This document shows, in pieces, positions 45,314 through 55,219 of a stretch of 64,000 bases of DNA (the stretch's first letter is position 1; each line of letters starts with the position of its first letter). The stretch is taken from assembly GCA_010094025.1 (NCBI GenBank), contig ML991780.1, forward strand, positions 62,001 through 126,000. Direction: 5' to 3'. Both the position numbers and the translations under genes were made by a program. The DNA comes from Viridothelium virens. Lineage: Eukaryota; Ascomycota; Dothideomycetes; Trypetheliales; Trypetheliaceae. The notes under the pieces are model-generated. The model made no database searches and was not told where the DNA came from. It saw nothing but the letters and a program-made list of their open reading frames with translations.

Positions 45314-47626
45314 TTATATTCCAATCCCAATCGTCGGCGATTCCCTCCCTGGATTCGCCCTGCTCCAGCGGTCTCGCTCCATTCTACTCTCTCTTTCCCT
45401 CTCTTCCCAGTTTACGCTCACGCTCGCGGCACTACGCTCGGTGGTCGCGGCATCAGTGACCTGGCTGCCTCTTGCCCTCGCATTAGCGACCCTAAGGCTC
45501 GCCCAAATCTCTGGTCGATCCAGATCGAATGGATCGCTGCGTGCTTTCGTGTCCTTTGATGCGGAGCGATGAATGGGACTAATGTCTGGTGGTAGCGGTG
45601 TCTCAATAGGTGTGATTGAGTTATGAGAAGAAGGCACGAAATAGATTGTACTACTCGGGTCAAAAGTTGTGTTTGCCGGGATTGTGTATGGAATGGTTGA
45701 CGCGGGATTAGAACCCGTAGGAGCTTGTTGAGGTATCACGGGAACAGGGTCGCCAAAGGGGTCTTCAGACGGTGGTGGTGGAGGTGGAGAAGGCAATTTT
45801 TGAGTCCGAGTGTTCTGGGCAAGGGGACCGTCTTTCTGAGGCGGTTGTAGATATTTTCCATTGCTTGCCGCACCAGCTACCGGTTTTCGCGGGAGAACAC
45901 CCACAGGCAGAAGCGAAGGTGGGACCTGATCAACGTCCCTGATCGTTGCATTAGGAGGCGGATCCACGAACGGACCCTCAGCACTCAAATTTGGGAACGG
46001 ATACGCTGCTGGTTCCCGCATTTCTTGAGATACCGAGACTGGGCCTGCAGTTAAAAACTTCGGTCTGGGTGTGTTGCCCCTCGAATCTGGAGTCCCAGGA
46101 TCTGGATTCGTGATTCGAAGATAGACTGGCTCAGGTGGGTTCGTGAAAGGATCTGAAGATGCGGCAGATCCGCTTTGTGCGACCTGCGGCTCACCTAATG
46201 GATTGTTGATAAGGAAGGGATAGGGCTGTGGCGAGGGTTTTGGCGAATTCGCATTGTCGCCCAACTTCGATCTCCAATTTGCGAAGGGCCCAGATCGGAT
46301 CGTCGAACTTTGAGGTCCATTGAAAACATTTGGTTCAGGAGTTGCTGTGCCTTGGGTAGGGTAAATTGCTCCCGCCGAGTCGTTCCGTACTTGACCATAC
46401 GGATCAGACCGGCCATTTTGACGCCGAAGCTTGGATGGTACAGCAGCAATCAACGTTGCGCCTGCAGTGGCGGCCTGGCTTTGTAATCCCTGTACATTGA
46501 CTCTCAATCGAGAACCAAGCTTTTTCCATTTTCTTTGCGGCCCTTGACCTTTTTCTGCAGCTCCTGCTGCATCTCCCCGCCTCCTCCGTTGTCTCCGAAG
46601 GCAGAATAGAATAAGCAAGCTGAACACCGCGATAGCTCCCGCCGCTCCGACTCCACCCGCGATGGCAACTGTGTTTGTAGAGCCGTTACCATTACTTTTG
46701 CCGCTGTGGTGACCATCACCGTTGTGATCGGTATCGGGCTCACTGGTCGGCATTACAGACGTAGTTGACATTCCAGATGCAGTAGCAGCACTCGATGTGG
46801 TGGACATTAATACTGGAGTCGTCGAAATGGACATTGACGATGATTCTGTGATATCAGCTGTGAAGGTGTTGCTTGGTAAGGACTGCGTCGCTGAAATTGG
46901 TGAAGACGGGCAAGGCTGCCTACGATACAGGAAGGGGCCGTGACGTTTTGTAAAGCATCCTGATGCTTGTGGTAGAGAATTGGAAGTCGGGGTGAGTGTC
47001 TGTGTATTGGACGCTGAAATCTGACCGCCACCAAGTCCTGTAGCAGACGAGCTAACAGGTGTGTTGGTCGTGGTGTCAGCGGAATGTGAAGGAACGTGTG
47101 TATTTGAAGCTATCTCAGGAGATTGCGGTTCGCCTCCAGAATTGATCCCTTGAGGACTCGGCATAGGCATTGGCATCACAAAGGGCATCGAAGACAAGCT
47201 TCGCATTGACGTGAGAAATGTTGATGCAATCGATTCAGTGTAGGAAGTCAAGGGACTCTCAGTCACTAGCTCCGTCGTCACGGACGACATTGTGGTTAGG
47301 CTCGTTGTCCAAGTCGTAGTAGTTGAAGTCGATTGGTAGCTGACCGTAGCCGAACTCAAAGAGCTTGACGTTGAAGTTGAAGCTGATGTCGAATCTGCTG
47401 TCGAAGCTGTTGTTGAAGCTGTTGTCGAAGCTGATGTCGAAGCTGATGTCTGTGTCGATGTCGGTGTCGATGTCGATGACCTGTGGTGCTCATCCTTTTT
47501 CCTATCTTTTGCACATTCTGAGTCGTTTGACGTCCTTGGCACGGTATTGTGTTGCTGCGATTCTTTTTGCCCGTGGTGGTGACATGAGTGGCCGTCTCCT
47601 CTATCACCACTTCCAGATCCAAACAT
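45314..47626 (-). CDS. Ser/Thr-rich single-pass membrane protein (Mid2/Wsc-like layout)
   Basis: A single-exon frame of 770 residues from ATG 47626 (MFGSGSGDRGDGHSCHHH); the frame is open further upstream but has no ATG there. Residues 30-300 are extremely Ser/Thr-rich with imperfect SAST/TAST repeats, likely heavily O-mannosylated. One membrane segment (about 318-340, VAIAGGVGAAGAIAVFSLLI) is followed by the stop-transfer run CLRRQRRRRG. The 430-residue cytosolic tail is rich in Pro, with DPF motifs (SEDPFGDP, SSDPFTNP) that could bind endocytic adaptors. The layout resembles fungal cell-wall stress sensors, but there is no WSC or Cys-rich head and no visible signal peptide, so the topology depends on an unrecognised upstream exon or on the membrane segment acting as anchor. 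The exact function is unknown. Confidence 0.75.
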   Translation of the reverse strand: MFGSGSGDRGDGHSCHHHGQKESQQHNTVPRTSNDSECAKDRKKDEHHRSSTSTPTSTQTSASTSASTTASTTASTADSTSASTSTSSSLSSATVSYQSTSTTTTWTTSLTTMSSVTTELVTESPLTSYTESIASTFLTSMRSLSSMPFVMPMPMPSPQGINSGGEPQSPEIASNTHVPSHSADTTTNTPVSSSATGLGGGQISASNTQTLTPTSNSLPQASGCFTKRHGPFLYRRQPCPSSPISATQSLPSNTFTADITESSSMSISTTPVLMSTTSSAATASGMSTTSVMPTSEPDTDHNGDGHHSGKSNGNGSTNTVAIAGGVGAAGAIAVFSLLILFCLRRQRRRRGDAAGAAEKGQGPQRKWKKLGSRLRVNVQGLQSQAATAGATLIAAVPSKLRRQNGRSDPYGQVRNDSAGAIYPTQGTATPEPNVFNGPQSSTIRSGPFANWRSKLGDNANSPKPSPQPYPFLINNPLGEPQVAQSGSAASSDPFTNPPEPVYLRITNPDPGTPDSRGNTPRPKFLTAGPVSVSQEMREPAAYPFPNLSAEGPFVDPPPNATIRDVDQVPPSLLPVGVLPRKPVAGAASNGKYLQPPQKDGPLAQNTRTQKLPSPPPPPPSEDPFGDPVPVIPQQAPTGSNPASTIPYTIPANTTFDPSSTIYFVPSSHNSITPIETPLPPDISPIHRSASKDTKARSDPFDLDRPEIWASLRVANARARGSQVTDAATTERSAASVSVNWEERERESRMERDRWSRANPGRESPTIGIGI

Positions 47627-47782
47627 TTCATCTCTAAAAGTTTGGTAGACTCGCCAACGCGTGAAATATGACGGAGGTCGAGAATGGTAAAAGAAAAGAG
47701 ATAGTGGAGACACGAAGGGTATTCTTAGACTGGGATGGACGCCAACAAAAGGGAACTGCACGAAGAGACACAGTTCAAACAA

Positions 47783-49113
47783 ATCTCGTGCAGCAAGGTG
47801 ACGAGCAGCGCGGAAGGCTTCCTACCTCGCGTGGCTTGTAGAGCCATAATCAGGAATCCCATCACTACGTGTCTGAGCTACGGCCACAAGAGGGACTGAG
47901 ACGAGAGAGTGCGTGGTGTACGCCGACCGCCTGAAACGATTGCCGCCTCGTCCATCGTCGAGGCGCGTCCAGGAGGCGTTCGCCGCACCCATTGGATGAT
48001 TCCGGACAGTGCAGAGGCCATCACTCGGCAGATGACTTAGGCACGATTTCGCACAAAGGAATCCTGCCTCAGTGTTGAGGCTGGCGAGCCTCCAAGATCG
48101 CAGATCGAAGCAATGGTGGTGGTGTAGGTGGGCGAAGATCTGCCGCCGAACCTCACAGCTGCTAACCTTGCTCTGCTCCTCCACCTACCCAAAAGCAACT
48201 TCATCAAGCTGATGAAGCAGTCTTGTTACACCAAGTTGTGCCAAACCACCTCGCTCTCTCTCGACCTTCTTCTCAAGAGGCTTGGCAATGTTTGGTGCGC
48301 CTCGCACAAGCCCTCTCGCCGCGACTGGGCAGTCGACCGATGCGAGGGCATACTACACGGCCCGTTTCAACCTACGAGTAAAAGATACGGCCATCCTTAG
48401 AGAGCGGCGGAGCGCTTCAAGGATGCTTCGTGTTTACCCCATAATAGCTAAGCCTTCTCTGGCCATCACTCGTCATCCTCTTAGACACCGATCGCATCGG
48501 TACCTGGCAGCATCCTGAGGCTTAATGCTAAGCTTACTTGTCCAATGCCTGACTGTCGTACTTGCTCGTTAACAAAGTTTAATGAAGTGCAGACTCGCAT
48601 GTTTTGACGAGGGAGCTTCAAGCGGTGGAGTATCAGAGGTATTAGAAGTACTTGAGTATGACAATTTCCAAGGACGACTCAGATTCTCCTGTATGAACTC
48701 CCCTACCTGAGCCCCCCACACAGATATGAATACATCCAAAGGATTATTTGAAAGCTCACTAAAACCATCAATGCATAAATGCATGTACGCATACACGCAC
48801 AGAATAAGCAACGCACCCGCTATGCTCACAGTGTAACCCATGCCTGAAATGCTAATTTTCTGGAACGTGGATCGAAAGACACGCAACGAGGATCCCACGT
48901 GTGCTCCCGCCTCTTCATCGAATCACAAAATTGCCGCGACCCTCTCGGTATCCCAAGCTCCGAGATACCCTAAAATCCCTTTCACAACTCTCGGGCCCAA
49001 ACCACAGCTACCAACAGTAACGGCAGCAGATATGTTGGCTATCATTCGATGGCTTGAGATCGTGCCGGAGCTTGCAAGACAACCCTATCGATCGACATGA
49101 CGATTCCTTAGCG
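47783..49113. other. intergenic region, one weak small frame
   Basis: This is the upstream region of the Ser/Thr-rich gene and 3' flank of the patatin gene. Apart from a small minus-strand frame at 48,569-48,841 it holds nothing I can support. Confidence 0.5.
48569..48841 (-). CDS. possible small membrane protein or terminal exon
   Basis: A 90-residue frame from ATG 48841 has a clear hydrophobic segment (YTVSIAGALLILCVYAYMHL) and a natural composition. An acceptor-like sequence (ATTTCAG) sits directly before the ATG codon's preceding base pair, so it could be the last exon of a longer gene. No family was recognised and no upstream exon was found. Treat as tentative. Confidence 0.22.
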   Translation of the reverse strand: MGYTVSIAGALLILCVYAYMHLCIDGFSELSNNPLDVFISVWGAQVGEFIQENLSRPWKLSYSSTSNTSDTPPLEAPSSKHASLHFIKLC

Positions 49114-51217
49114 TCACGACGAGGACTTTGGCGAGCGTGACCGCGACCTTGGCAGTAGAGGATTTAAGTAATCCCGCACATCCAACCGCTCGTCTGTCCC
49201 CGCGCGTGATATCTGCGGCGAAGGGGGATCCGGGAACGCCTGCTCAGACTGACGTTCTATCGGTTTCCCAAATTCCGTCAAGGTCTTGCCCACGTAACAT
49301 TCCCATCTCTTATCACCTTCCTTACCCAGCTGCTCCCTCGCCCTTCTCATCCTCACTAGCTTCTCTGCAGCCTGCTTGATCATCATCGAGGGCGGCGCGT
49401 AGCTATCATACATTGGGTTGTAATCCCTATTCATCATGATCTTCACTGCCTCTTCCATTCTTGTTAGGGAAGCTCCACCTGGAACGGTTCTTTCTTCATG
49501 CGTTTTGGGATCAACCCATTTGCCTTTTCTCCAATCATCCAACTTCATCCCTTCCATTCCACTGGCCACATTCAATCTCTTGTACCAGCTGTTCTCCCCT
49601 TTTGCTTGATTTCTCATCGCCTCGTGCTGCTTTTCCCCTTCAGTATACTTGATCAAGACATTTCGGAAGACTGCAAATTTTTCGGCCGCTTTTCGCAATA
49701 CCCTGCTGCCTGCTAAAGGTCCAGACCATGGACTTGCGAAACCGTCCCCAGTCCGCTCATCAGGTCTACCTGTGCCAATGGACAAGAGCAGGGCTGGATC
49801 CGCATCGGCTCCGTATCTACTGATAAACTCGCTCCAAGCCGCCCCTGCCGGGTTGTTCTCTCGGATCCCACCGTCTTTGAAGCCTACCATCTCTTGTCGA
49901 ATATCTGCTTCAAGGATGTCGAAATAAAATGGTGCGGCGGAGGTTGCTCGTGTAACTTGCCAAATACGCAATTTATCGGCGCCTTCATTATAAAGGGTAA
50001 TCCAGTTTGGAGTACCTTCAGGGTAGTAGTGCGGATACGTACGAAGAAGATAGGCTTCGTCGATTTTGCCGTTGTGCGTTGCCGTGAGACAGATACTGTA
50101 AAACGCCATGGTCAGCTTAACCGTGGTATCAGGGGATCACACCTGATCCAGAAAGTAAATGCATACACAGGTATACCTACGTTTGACATATTCGGCCCGT
50201 CTCACCTCCTTCCTTCCAACCGTCCTCCATGTTCCAGGGATTCCAGTCCTCCCCATCGCAATTTTCGTGCTGCACGCAATGCCGTTGAACAATCTTTTTG
50301 ACAGCCTCTTCCAATGGCCTATGATCATATTTTGTAGCAAACGGGACTACGCTCCTTTTTGTCCCAAACAAATCATTTCCAACTTCTCTGTATATTTCCA
50401 AACATTGGGGCACTGTAAGACGCAGTCTTCCCAGTAATGTAGCGATCAATCCACCAGTGCTGGTACCGTACATATAGTCAAAGTAGTGACAAGGTCGTAA
50501 ATCGTCTTCTACAATCCCTGGGCGCGTCGAGCCGTCGGGAAGAAGGGTCGCGGGTGAGCTAGGAAGCGGTTCTGTAGCGCGAGAAGTTGTCGAGAATGAT
50601 GGCGGATTCAATGAAGCATCGCGCTCCTCTCTGTCACTCACGGCTTTTGGTATATCTGCATCCTGATATCTCTTCTTCTCATCCGCTTGCTCCCGTCCAA
50701 AGTCATGCGAGGCTATCGAAGGTCTCGATGGTTGCTCAGAAAGTGCTTGACTTGTCTCCATATCATGCTGCAGCTCAGGAGTCGCATTAAGATGCCGCAG
50801 TTCCTTCTGTTCCGCATCTACTCGTCGCTGCTGCTTTCCGACGTCATACTCAGTCGTTGCGATGACTGGTGTCTGCGCTGCCACAGCCTCTCCATTCGCC
50901 ATGTTGCCCTCCCCTGGAATCGTGTGTATCTCCTTGGCCACCTCTTCTTCCTTATCCAACCGTCGCTCCCATTCTGCGATCTCGTGCATAAGATTCTGCA
51001 GGATTAGGAGCGAGGAATAGCCCCGAATACCACCGCCATCAAGCGTTAGGATCGCAGGTTCCCATGGATCCTTTATCTGTCTTGCCCACGTTCGCCCAGA
51101 CTGCTCGTCATCATCTTCTGGAGGGGGCGTCCTGATGCTGACAGCAGGTGTGGAATCCCTCCCGCCCAACGTCAGCTGTTGAGCCATATCCTTTCTCAGC
51201 CTTGTTCCGTATGTCAC
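49114..51217 (-). CDS. patatin-like phospholipase (calcium-independent PLA2 type)
   Basis: A 671-residue acyl hydrolase from two exons; the 88-nt intron at 50093-50180 joins ...EGGETGRICQT to ICLTATHNGKIDEAYLLRTY. The oxyanion hole DGGGIRGYSS is near residue 57-66, the nucleophile Ser253 is in GTSTGG, and the catalytic Asp419 is in FKDGGIRENNP, so the Ser-Asp dyad is complete. Between the oxyanion loop and the nucleophile is a charged, low-complexity insert of about 150 residues (for example the KQQRRVDAEQKELRHLN region), which is unusual in length. The C-terminal 150 residues are charged and helical, ending in an RSRSRSPKSSS tail. There is no signal peptide. It is likely to release fatty acids from phospholipids or neutral lipids; the natural substrate is unknown. 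ATG 51187 is an alternative start. Confidence 0.9.
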
Positions 51218-52192
51218 GAAGGGGCGTATGGTGGCTTTAACTTCAGGCTCTCGAGGCCGGACACGGTTGCAGGGATATATATAGAAATGTTATTACATAT
51301 TCGCACGAACAAGTTCAAAACGAAACGAAGGCACGAAAAAAGAGGACGAAGCGTGGTAGGGAAATAACAGGATAAAAGGAGAAGAGTAGATGAATGCCTG
51401 ACGCATCTCGTCGGCTTCTACCCACACCATCTCGACTGCGCGCCGTCCCAGTCATGGGCGGTTGTGGCTGACCTTGACTGCGGTCATCTGCCGTCGGCAG
51501 GGCGAAGCAGATCTCAAGCCTAAACCTAAACTGGTACTGATCGGCAGGTACCTCTTTACCTCTGTTTGCCAGGTCGCGTGCTGAGAAATGGAGGACAAAG
51601 AGACGTCCCAGTCGGTGACGTGAGGGACGCGACGGCGGTAGAGAGTCTCCGTTGCCTACGCTGTCCCGTGGTTCTGCTAGGTTTTTTCGACGCGCGGCGG
51701 CGCGAAGAGAAGGGGACGGTAATGACTCAATAGACTGAATGGTAGAGTTTATTGGCGTGAAGAGGATTGTGTTTTAGTGGCGCATGTAAAACATTATTTC
51801 TTGCAGGCACACGCACACCTCGTCCTACTTCAGGACAAAGGCTATCTCCCAAAACTGCATGCATCAATCTTCGATCTCTAGTACTTGCAACACTTTCGAC
51901 GTTGTATGATCTTCGGAATTCCTAACTCTGCAATAGCTCTCACTTATCATTCTATCAAGGTATCCATATATAAAAGCCTCTAACAATTATTCCGCCTGTA
52001 AATATCAATTTCAAACATCTCAGCCTTCTCCCGTGTGCCAAATCTGCACACTCAATACTGTATCTGGTCTATCGAAAGCTGACTAGCAATTCCCACAACG
52101 GACCGGTTGGCTCAACTCCGAGCAGAGAGTGCCCGTAGTACTAGGTTCCATGTCTTGAAATGTAGCCAATTCTTCAGCACTTTGGCTCGCGA
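51218..52192. other. intergenic: patatin promoter and UBA4 3' flank
   Basis: This 975-bp gap has no supportable gene. It includes TATATATA-like sequence near 51,275, purine-rich DNA near 51,340-51,390, and an AT-rich block near 51,950-52,010. Confidence 0.55.
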
Positions 52193-54017
52193 TTAATATT
52201 CGGGGAAACCATCATCAACCTCCTCCCGCCAAGCCTTCAACCCACCCTTAATATCCACCACCCTTTTCCCCTCCCCTAGCCTCATCTCCCTCAGCCGTTT
52301 CACGGCCAACTGCGAATCATTCCCCAATCGACAAACCACCACTACAACCCCCCCCTCCTCCTCCAGGCTCTTCAGCTCCCTACACCCATTTGCATTCGTG
52401 GCCGTCCCATTCAAAGGGCGCCCCAGTGGCAAAGCTAACTCTGACATCGGCCAATTAATGCTGCCCGGCAACCGACACAACTCAAACTGCGTCCGCTCTC
52501 GCACATCCACAAGAACGTGCCCCGGCCTCACTTCCGCATCTCCATCTCGCTGCCGTCCCCTTTGTACCAACCGCGCATACTCCGCCGCCGAGATGCGGTC
52601 CTCGGGCGGGAGCAAATTGACCGGATCCAGGACGCCACAAAACTGCGCATAATCCAACGAGCCCGACTTCAGCGACTCCGGCGTCACGGACGCCACCGCC
52701 GAACACGCCGCGCACGCCGCCCTCCTCGAGCGCAACCGAATAGAGCGGAACGGAGGACTCGCCATCGCCGAGAAGATCAGCAGCTCCGGCTGTGGCGGAC
52801 ATTGCGTCTGCGCATCCGGTTGTGGCGTCTCCACCCCGGGCCCACCCTCCCCTTCACCCTCTCGCGCCTTTGTCTGCACACCCGCGCCCGACGCTTCCGG
52901 CTGCCGCGTCTCGCGTCCGGATGACCCGTCCGCTTGTAGACCTGCCACGACGAGCTTGATGGCTTCGAGCGCTTGCAGCACGCCCATGACGCCCACGACG
53001 GAGCCGAGGACGCCGCCTTCGCCGCAGCTGACGACGCTGGTCGGGGGCGGCGGCTTGGGGAAGATGCACCGGTAGCAGGGCCCGCCGAGGGGGTTGCCGG
53101 CGGGGAGGGCGGGGTGGTTGAGGATCATGAGTTGGCCGTCGGTGCGGAGGGCGGAGGCGGAGACGAGCGGTTTGTGCAGGAGGACGCAGGCGTCGGAGAT
53201 GAGGTAGCGGGATTGGGGGGAGTCGGTGCAGTCGAGGATGAGGGTGTAGGGATGGAGGGTGTCGAGCGCGGTGGTGGGAGAGAGGTGGGAGAGATGGGTG
53301 ATGACTTTGACGTTTGGGTTGAGACTGGGATTTTTTGTCACTTTGTTGGGCTTTTGGCTTATCGGGAAGAAAGTCGACTTACGCGGTTATGTATTCAGAC
53401 ACACTGTCGACTTTGGGCATCCCTACCTTGGCCGTACTGTGTAGAACTTGTCGGTGGAGATTGGATATCTCGACGGTATCGCCATCAACCAGCCCAATAG
53501 TCCCTACACCAGCGCCAGCGAGATATGCCGCGGCCGGACATCCCAATCCTCCCGCACCAACGATACAAATCTTCGCGTCTTTCAATCTCAGTTGTCCTGA
53601 CCAGAATCATATCAGCCACCCGTGCTCTGCTTCGTTTCCACTGCACAAACTCATACCTTGAAGTCCCATTTCAGGCAAGATCAACTGCCTCCCATATCTC
53701 CTATACTCCTCTAATTCCAACTCCCATCTTCCGGGCTGTTCCGCTCCTGCTTCCGGCTTCTTCGAGAGTAAGTGATTTTCGTTTGCTTCAAGGCTCGTAT
53801 TACAAAGTGCATCCCACGTCTCCTGCTGCCATTCCGGCATTAACCCTCCTCGATATGCCTGTTGCAAATCATGTGCTTGTTTTGCTTCATCGATATTGCT
53901 TGCACGCAGTTCTGCCTGCACCAACTGTTCCTTGAGCTTGCGGAGTTGAGATTCATGAGCGACAATCTGATTGCGCAAAGTCGTGATGGTACGATCGAGA
54001 TCAGAGGTGGAGAACAT
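52193..54017 (-). CDS. UBA4: UBA4/MOCS3, Urm1-activating adenylyltransferase and sulfurtransferase
   Basis: Uba4 adenylates and thiolates the C-terminus of Urm1, supplying sulfur for wobble-uridine tRNA thiolation and urmylation in the cytosol. Three exons (54017-53657, 53596-53383, 53324-52193) give 568 residues. The start [20 protein letters not shown] begins a coiled coil. The E1-like domain includes [20 protein letters not shown], the nucleotide loop [34 protein letters not shown] and the structural zinc pair CYRC plus CAAC. The catalytic Cys is likely that of [12 protein letters not shown]. The C-terminal rhodanese domain has [20 protein letters not shown] and an active-site Cys in [12 protein letters not shown]. 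An inserted Gly/Glu/Pro-rich linker of about 50 residues lies between the two zinc CxxC motifs. Exon 3 is much GC-richer than exons 1 and 2. Confidence 0.95.
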
Positions 54018-54634
54018 GGTGTGCTTGGCGGAAAAAGGAGCATTTTGGCATTGCGTAGAGGAAAGAATTGATTCGTAGGTAAGCACTGAGGTTTAGTGAG
54101 CCGATACAATGTTTCTAGTAGTTTTAGCGTAGGGGTTGCTGCATGCAAGATGCAAGTTTAGCAGTAGCGGGGTTCAATTCAACATCTTCGGGTGCACTGC
54201 TACTGCCAACGTCATTCATATGATTCTACATTAAGATTGGGAATAATTCGTGGTCGACTAAATGAGTACCTGGTTGTTCAGTGGACATAATGCACAATTA
54301 TTCGTCGTCACATGCCACTTGCATTTTGCTGAGGTCTGAATGAACAGTTGTTAGGCTTCCAATTGCAAAAGTTTCTACTAGTACAAACAAAATCTAGCCT
54401 ATGGTAAGTGTGGTATCATGTTAGAATTATCAAAGCGCCCTGAACCAGTACGGCTAGTTTGCGAGGGCGCAGTGCAAAGAACCATCAGCTCCTCTTGTCT
54501 AAGCGCCAAAAAAAAATCCGATCCGCTTCATCCTCGTAATACGTAAACATATCAGGCCGTTACCGTGAGGTTGACCTTTAGACGCCGACACCATGATGAA
54601 AGCCGTACATCGAAGAAGGCCATTGATAGACAAT
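54018..54634. other. intergenic: UBA4 upstream region and 3' flank of next gene
   Basis: There is nothing supportable in this 617-bp gap. It is AT-rich between 54,180 and 54,470. Confidence 0.55.
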
Positions 54635-55219
54635 TTAAAGTTCCATGCTGTTAGCAATCGACTCAACCATCTCCTGACATCCTCTATCGATGCTGACTCT
54701 GCGCTTACGGTGCCGGCGAAGTTCCATCTCGGCATCCATCAGTCTACTCTGAACCCAAGCACGGAATTTGGAGTCGTTCCTTGTAGAGTCGTAGTTGAGC
54801 AGGTCGGTGAGAGTGAACTTGATCTGCTTGTTGATGTCGTCGAGCTTTCGCTCTTCCTCTTCAGCGTCGTCAATGCCCTCTTGCTCCTCGACTTCTTCTG
54901 GAATCGTCGAGATGGCGTGAGTGCTAAAAGGGAAGCTCGAGGGTGAACCTGGCGACGATGAGAGAGATGAAATTGAGCTGTTACGAGAGTCGGGAGTGAG
55001 GAATGGTGATGCAGAAACAAATCGTCGTTGGACCGCATCTCGGATTCGCGTCTGCTGATAGTGTAGAGCAAGATACTTTTGCAGTGAGGCAGACTATAGG
55101 GTAGATGATTAGCTTTATTATTACATGCTTTGTTATGGAGGAATGAATGTTACCCTCTCAGAACTGCGATTCATCGGATTGGCCATGAAGCAGCCGGAAG
55201 ACTCGGTGGATGGGTACAT
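54635..55219 (-). CDS. unknown small fungal protein (174 residues)
   Basis: Two exons: ATG 55219 to 55154 (MYPSTESSGCFMANPMNRSS) and 55093 to the TAA at 54635, joined across a 60-nt GT-AG intron in phase 0. The joined reading gives SASLQKYLALHYQQTRIRDA, a Ser/Pro-rich linker, an acidic segment (PEEVEEQEGIDDAEEEERKL), then a helical part (INKQIKFTLTDLLNYDSTRN, SKFRAWVQSRLMDAEMELRR) with a basic run HRKRRVSI. The composition and perfect frame fit across the intron support a real gene. There is no signal peptide or membrane helix, and it is likely nuclear or cytosolic. I do not recognise a family. Confidence 0.65.

Noticed and set aside
52122-52150. GTGCCCGTAGTACTAGG similar to part of the short element
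   Set aside because: The shared blocks are in the wrong order and orientation for an element copy.
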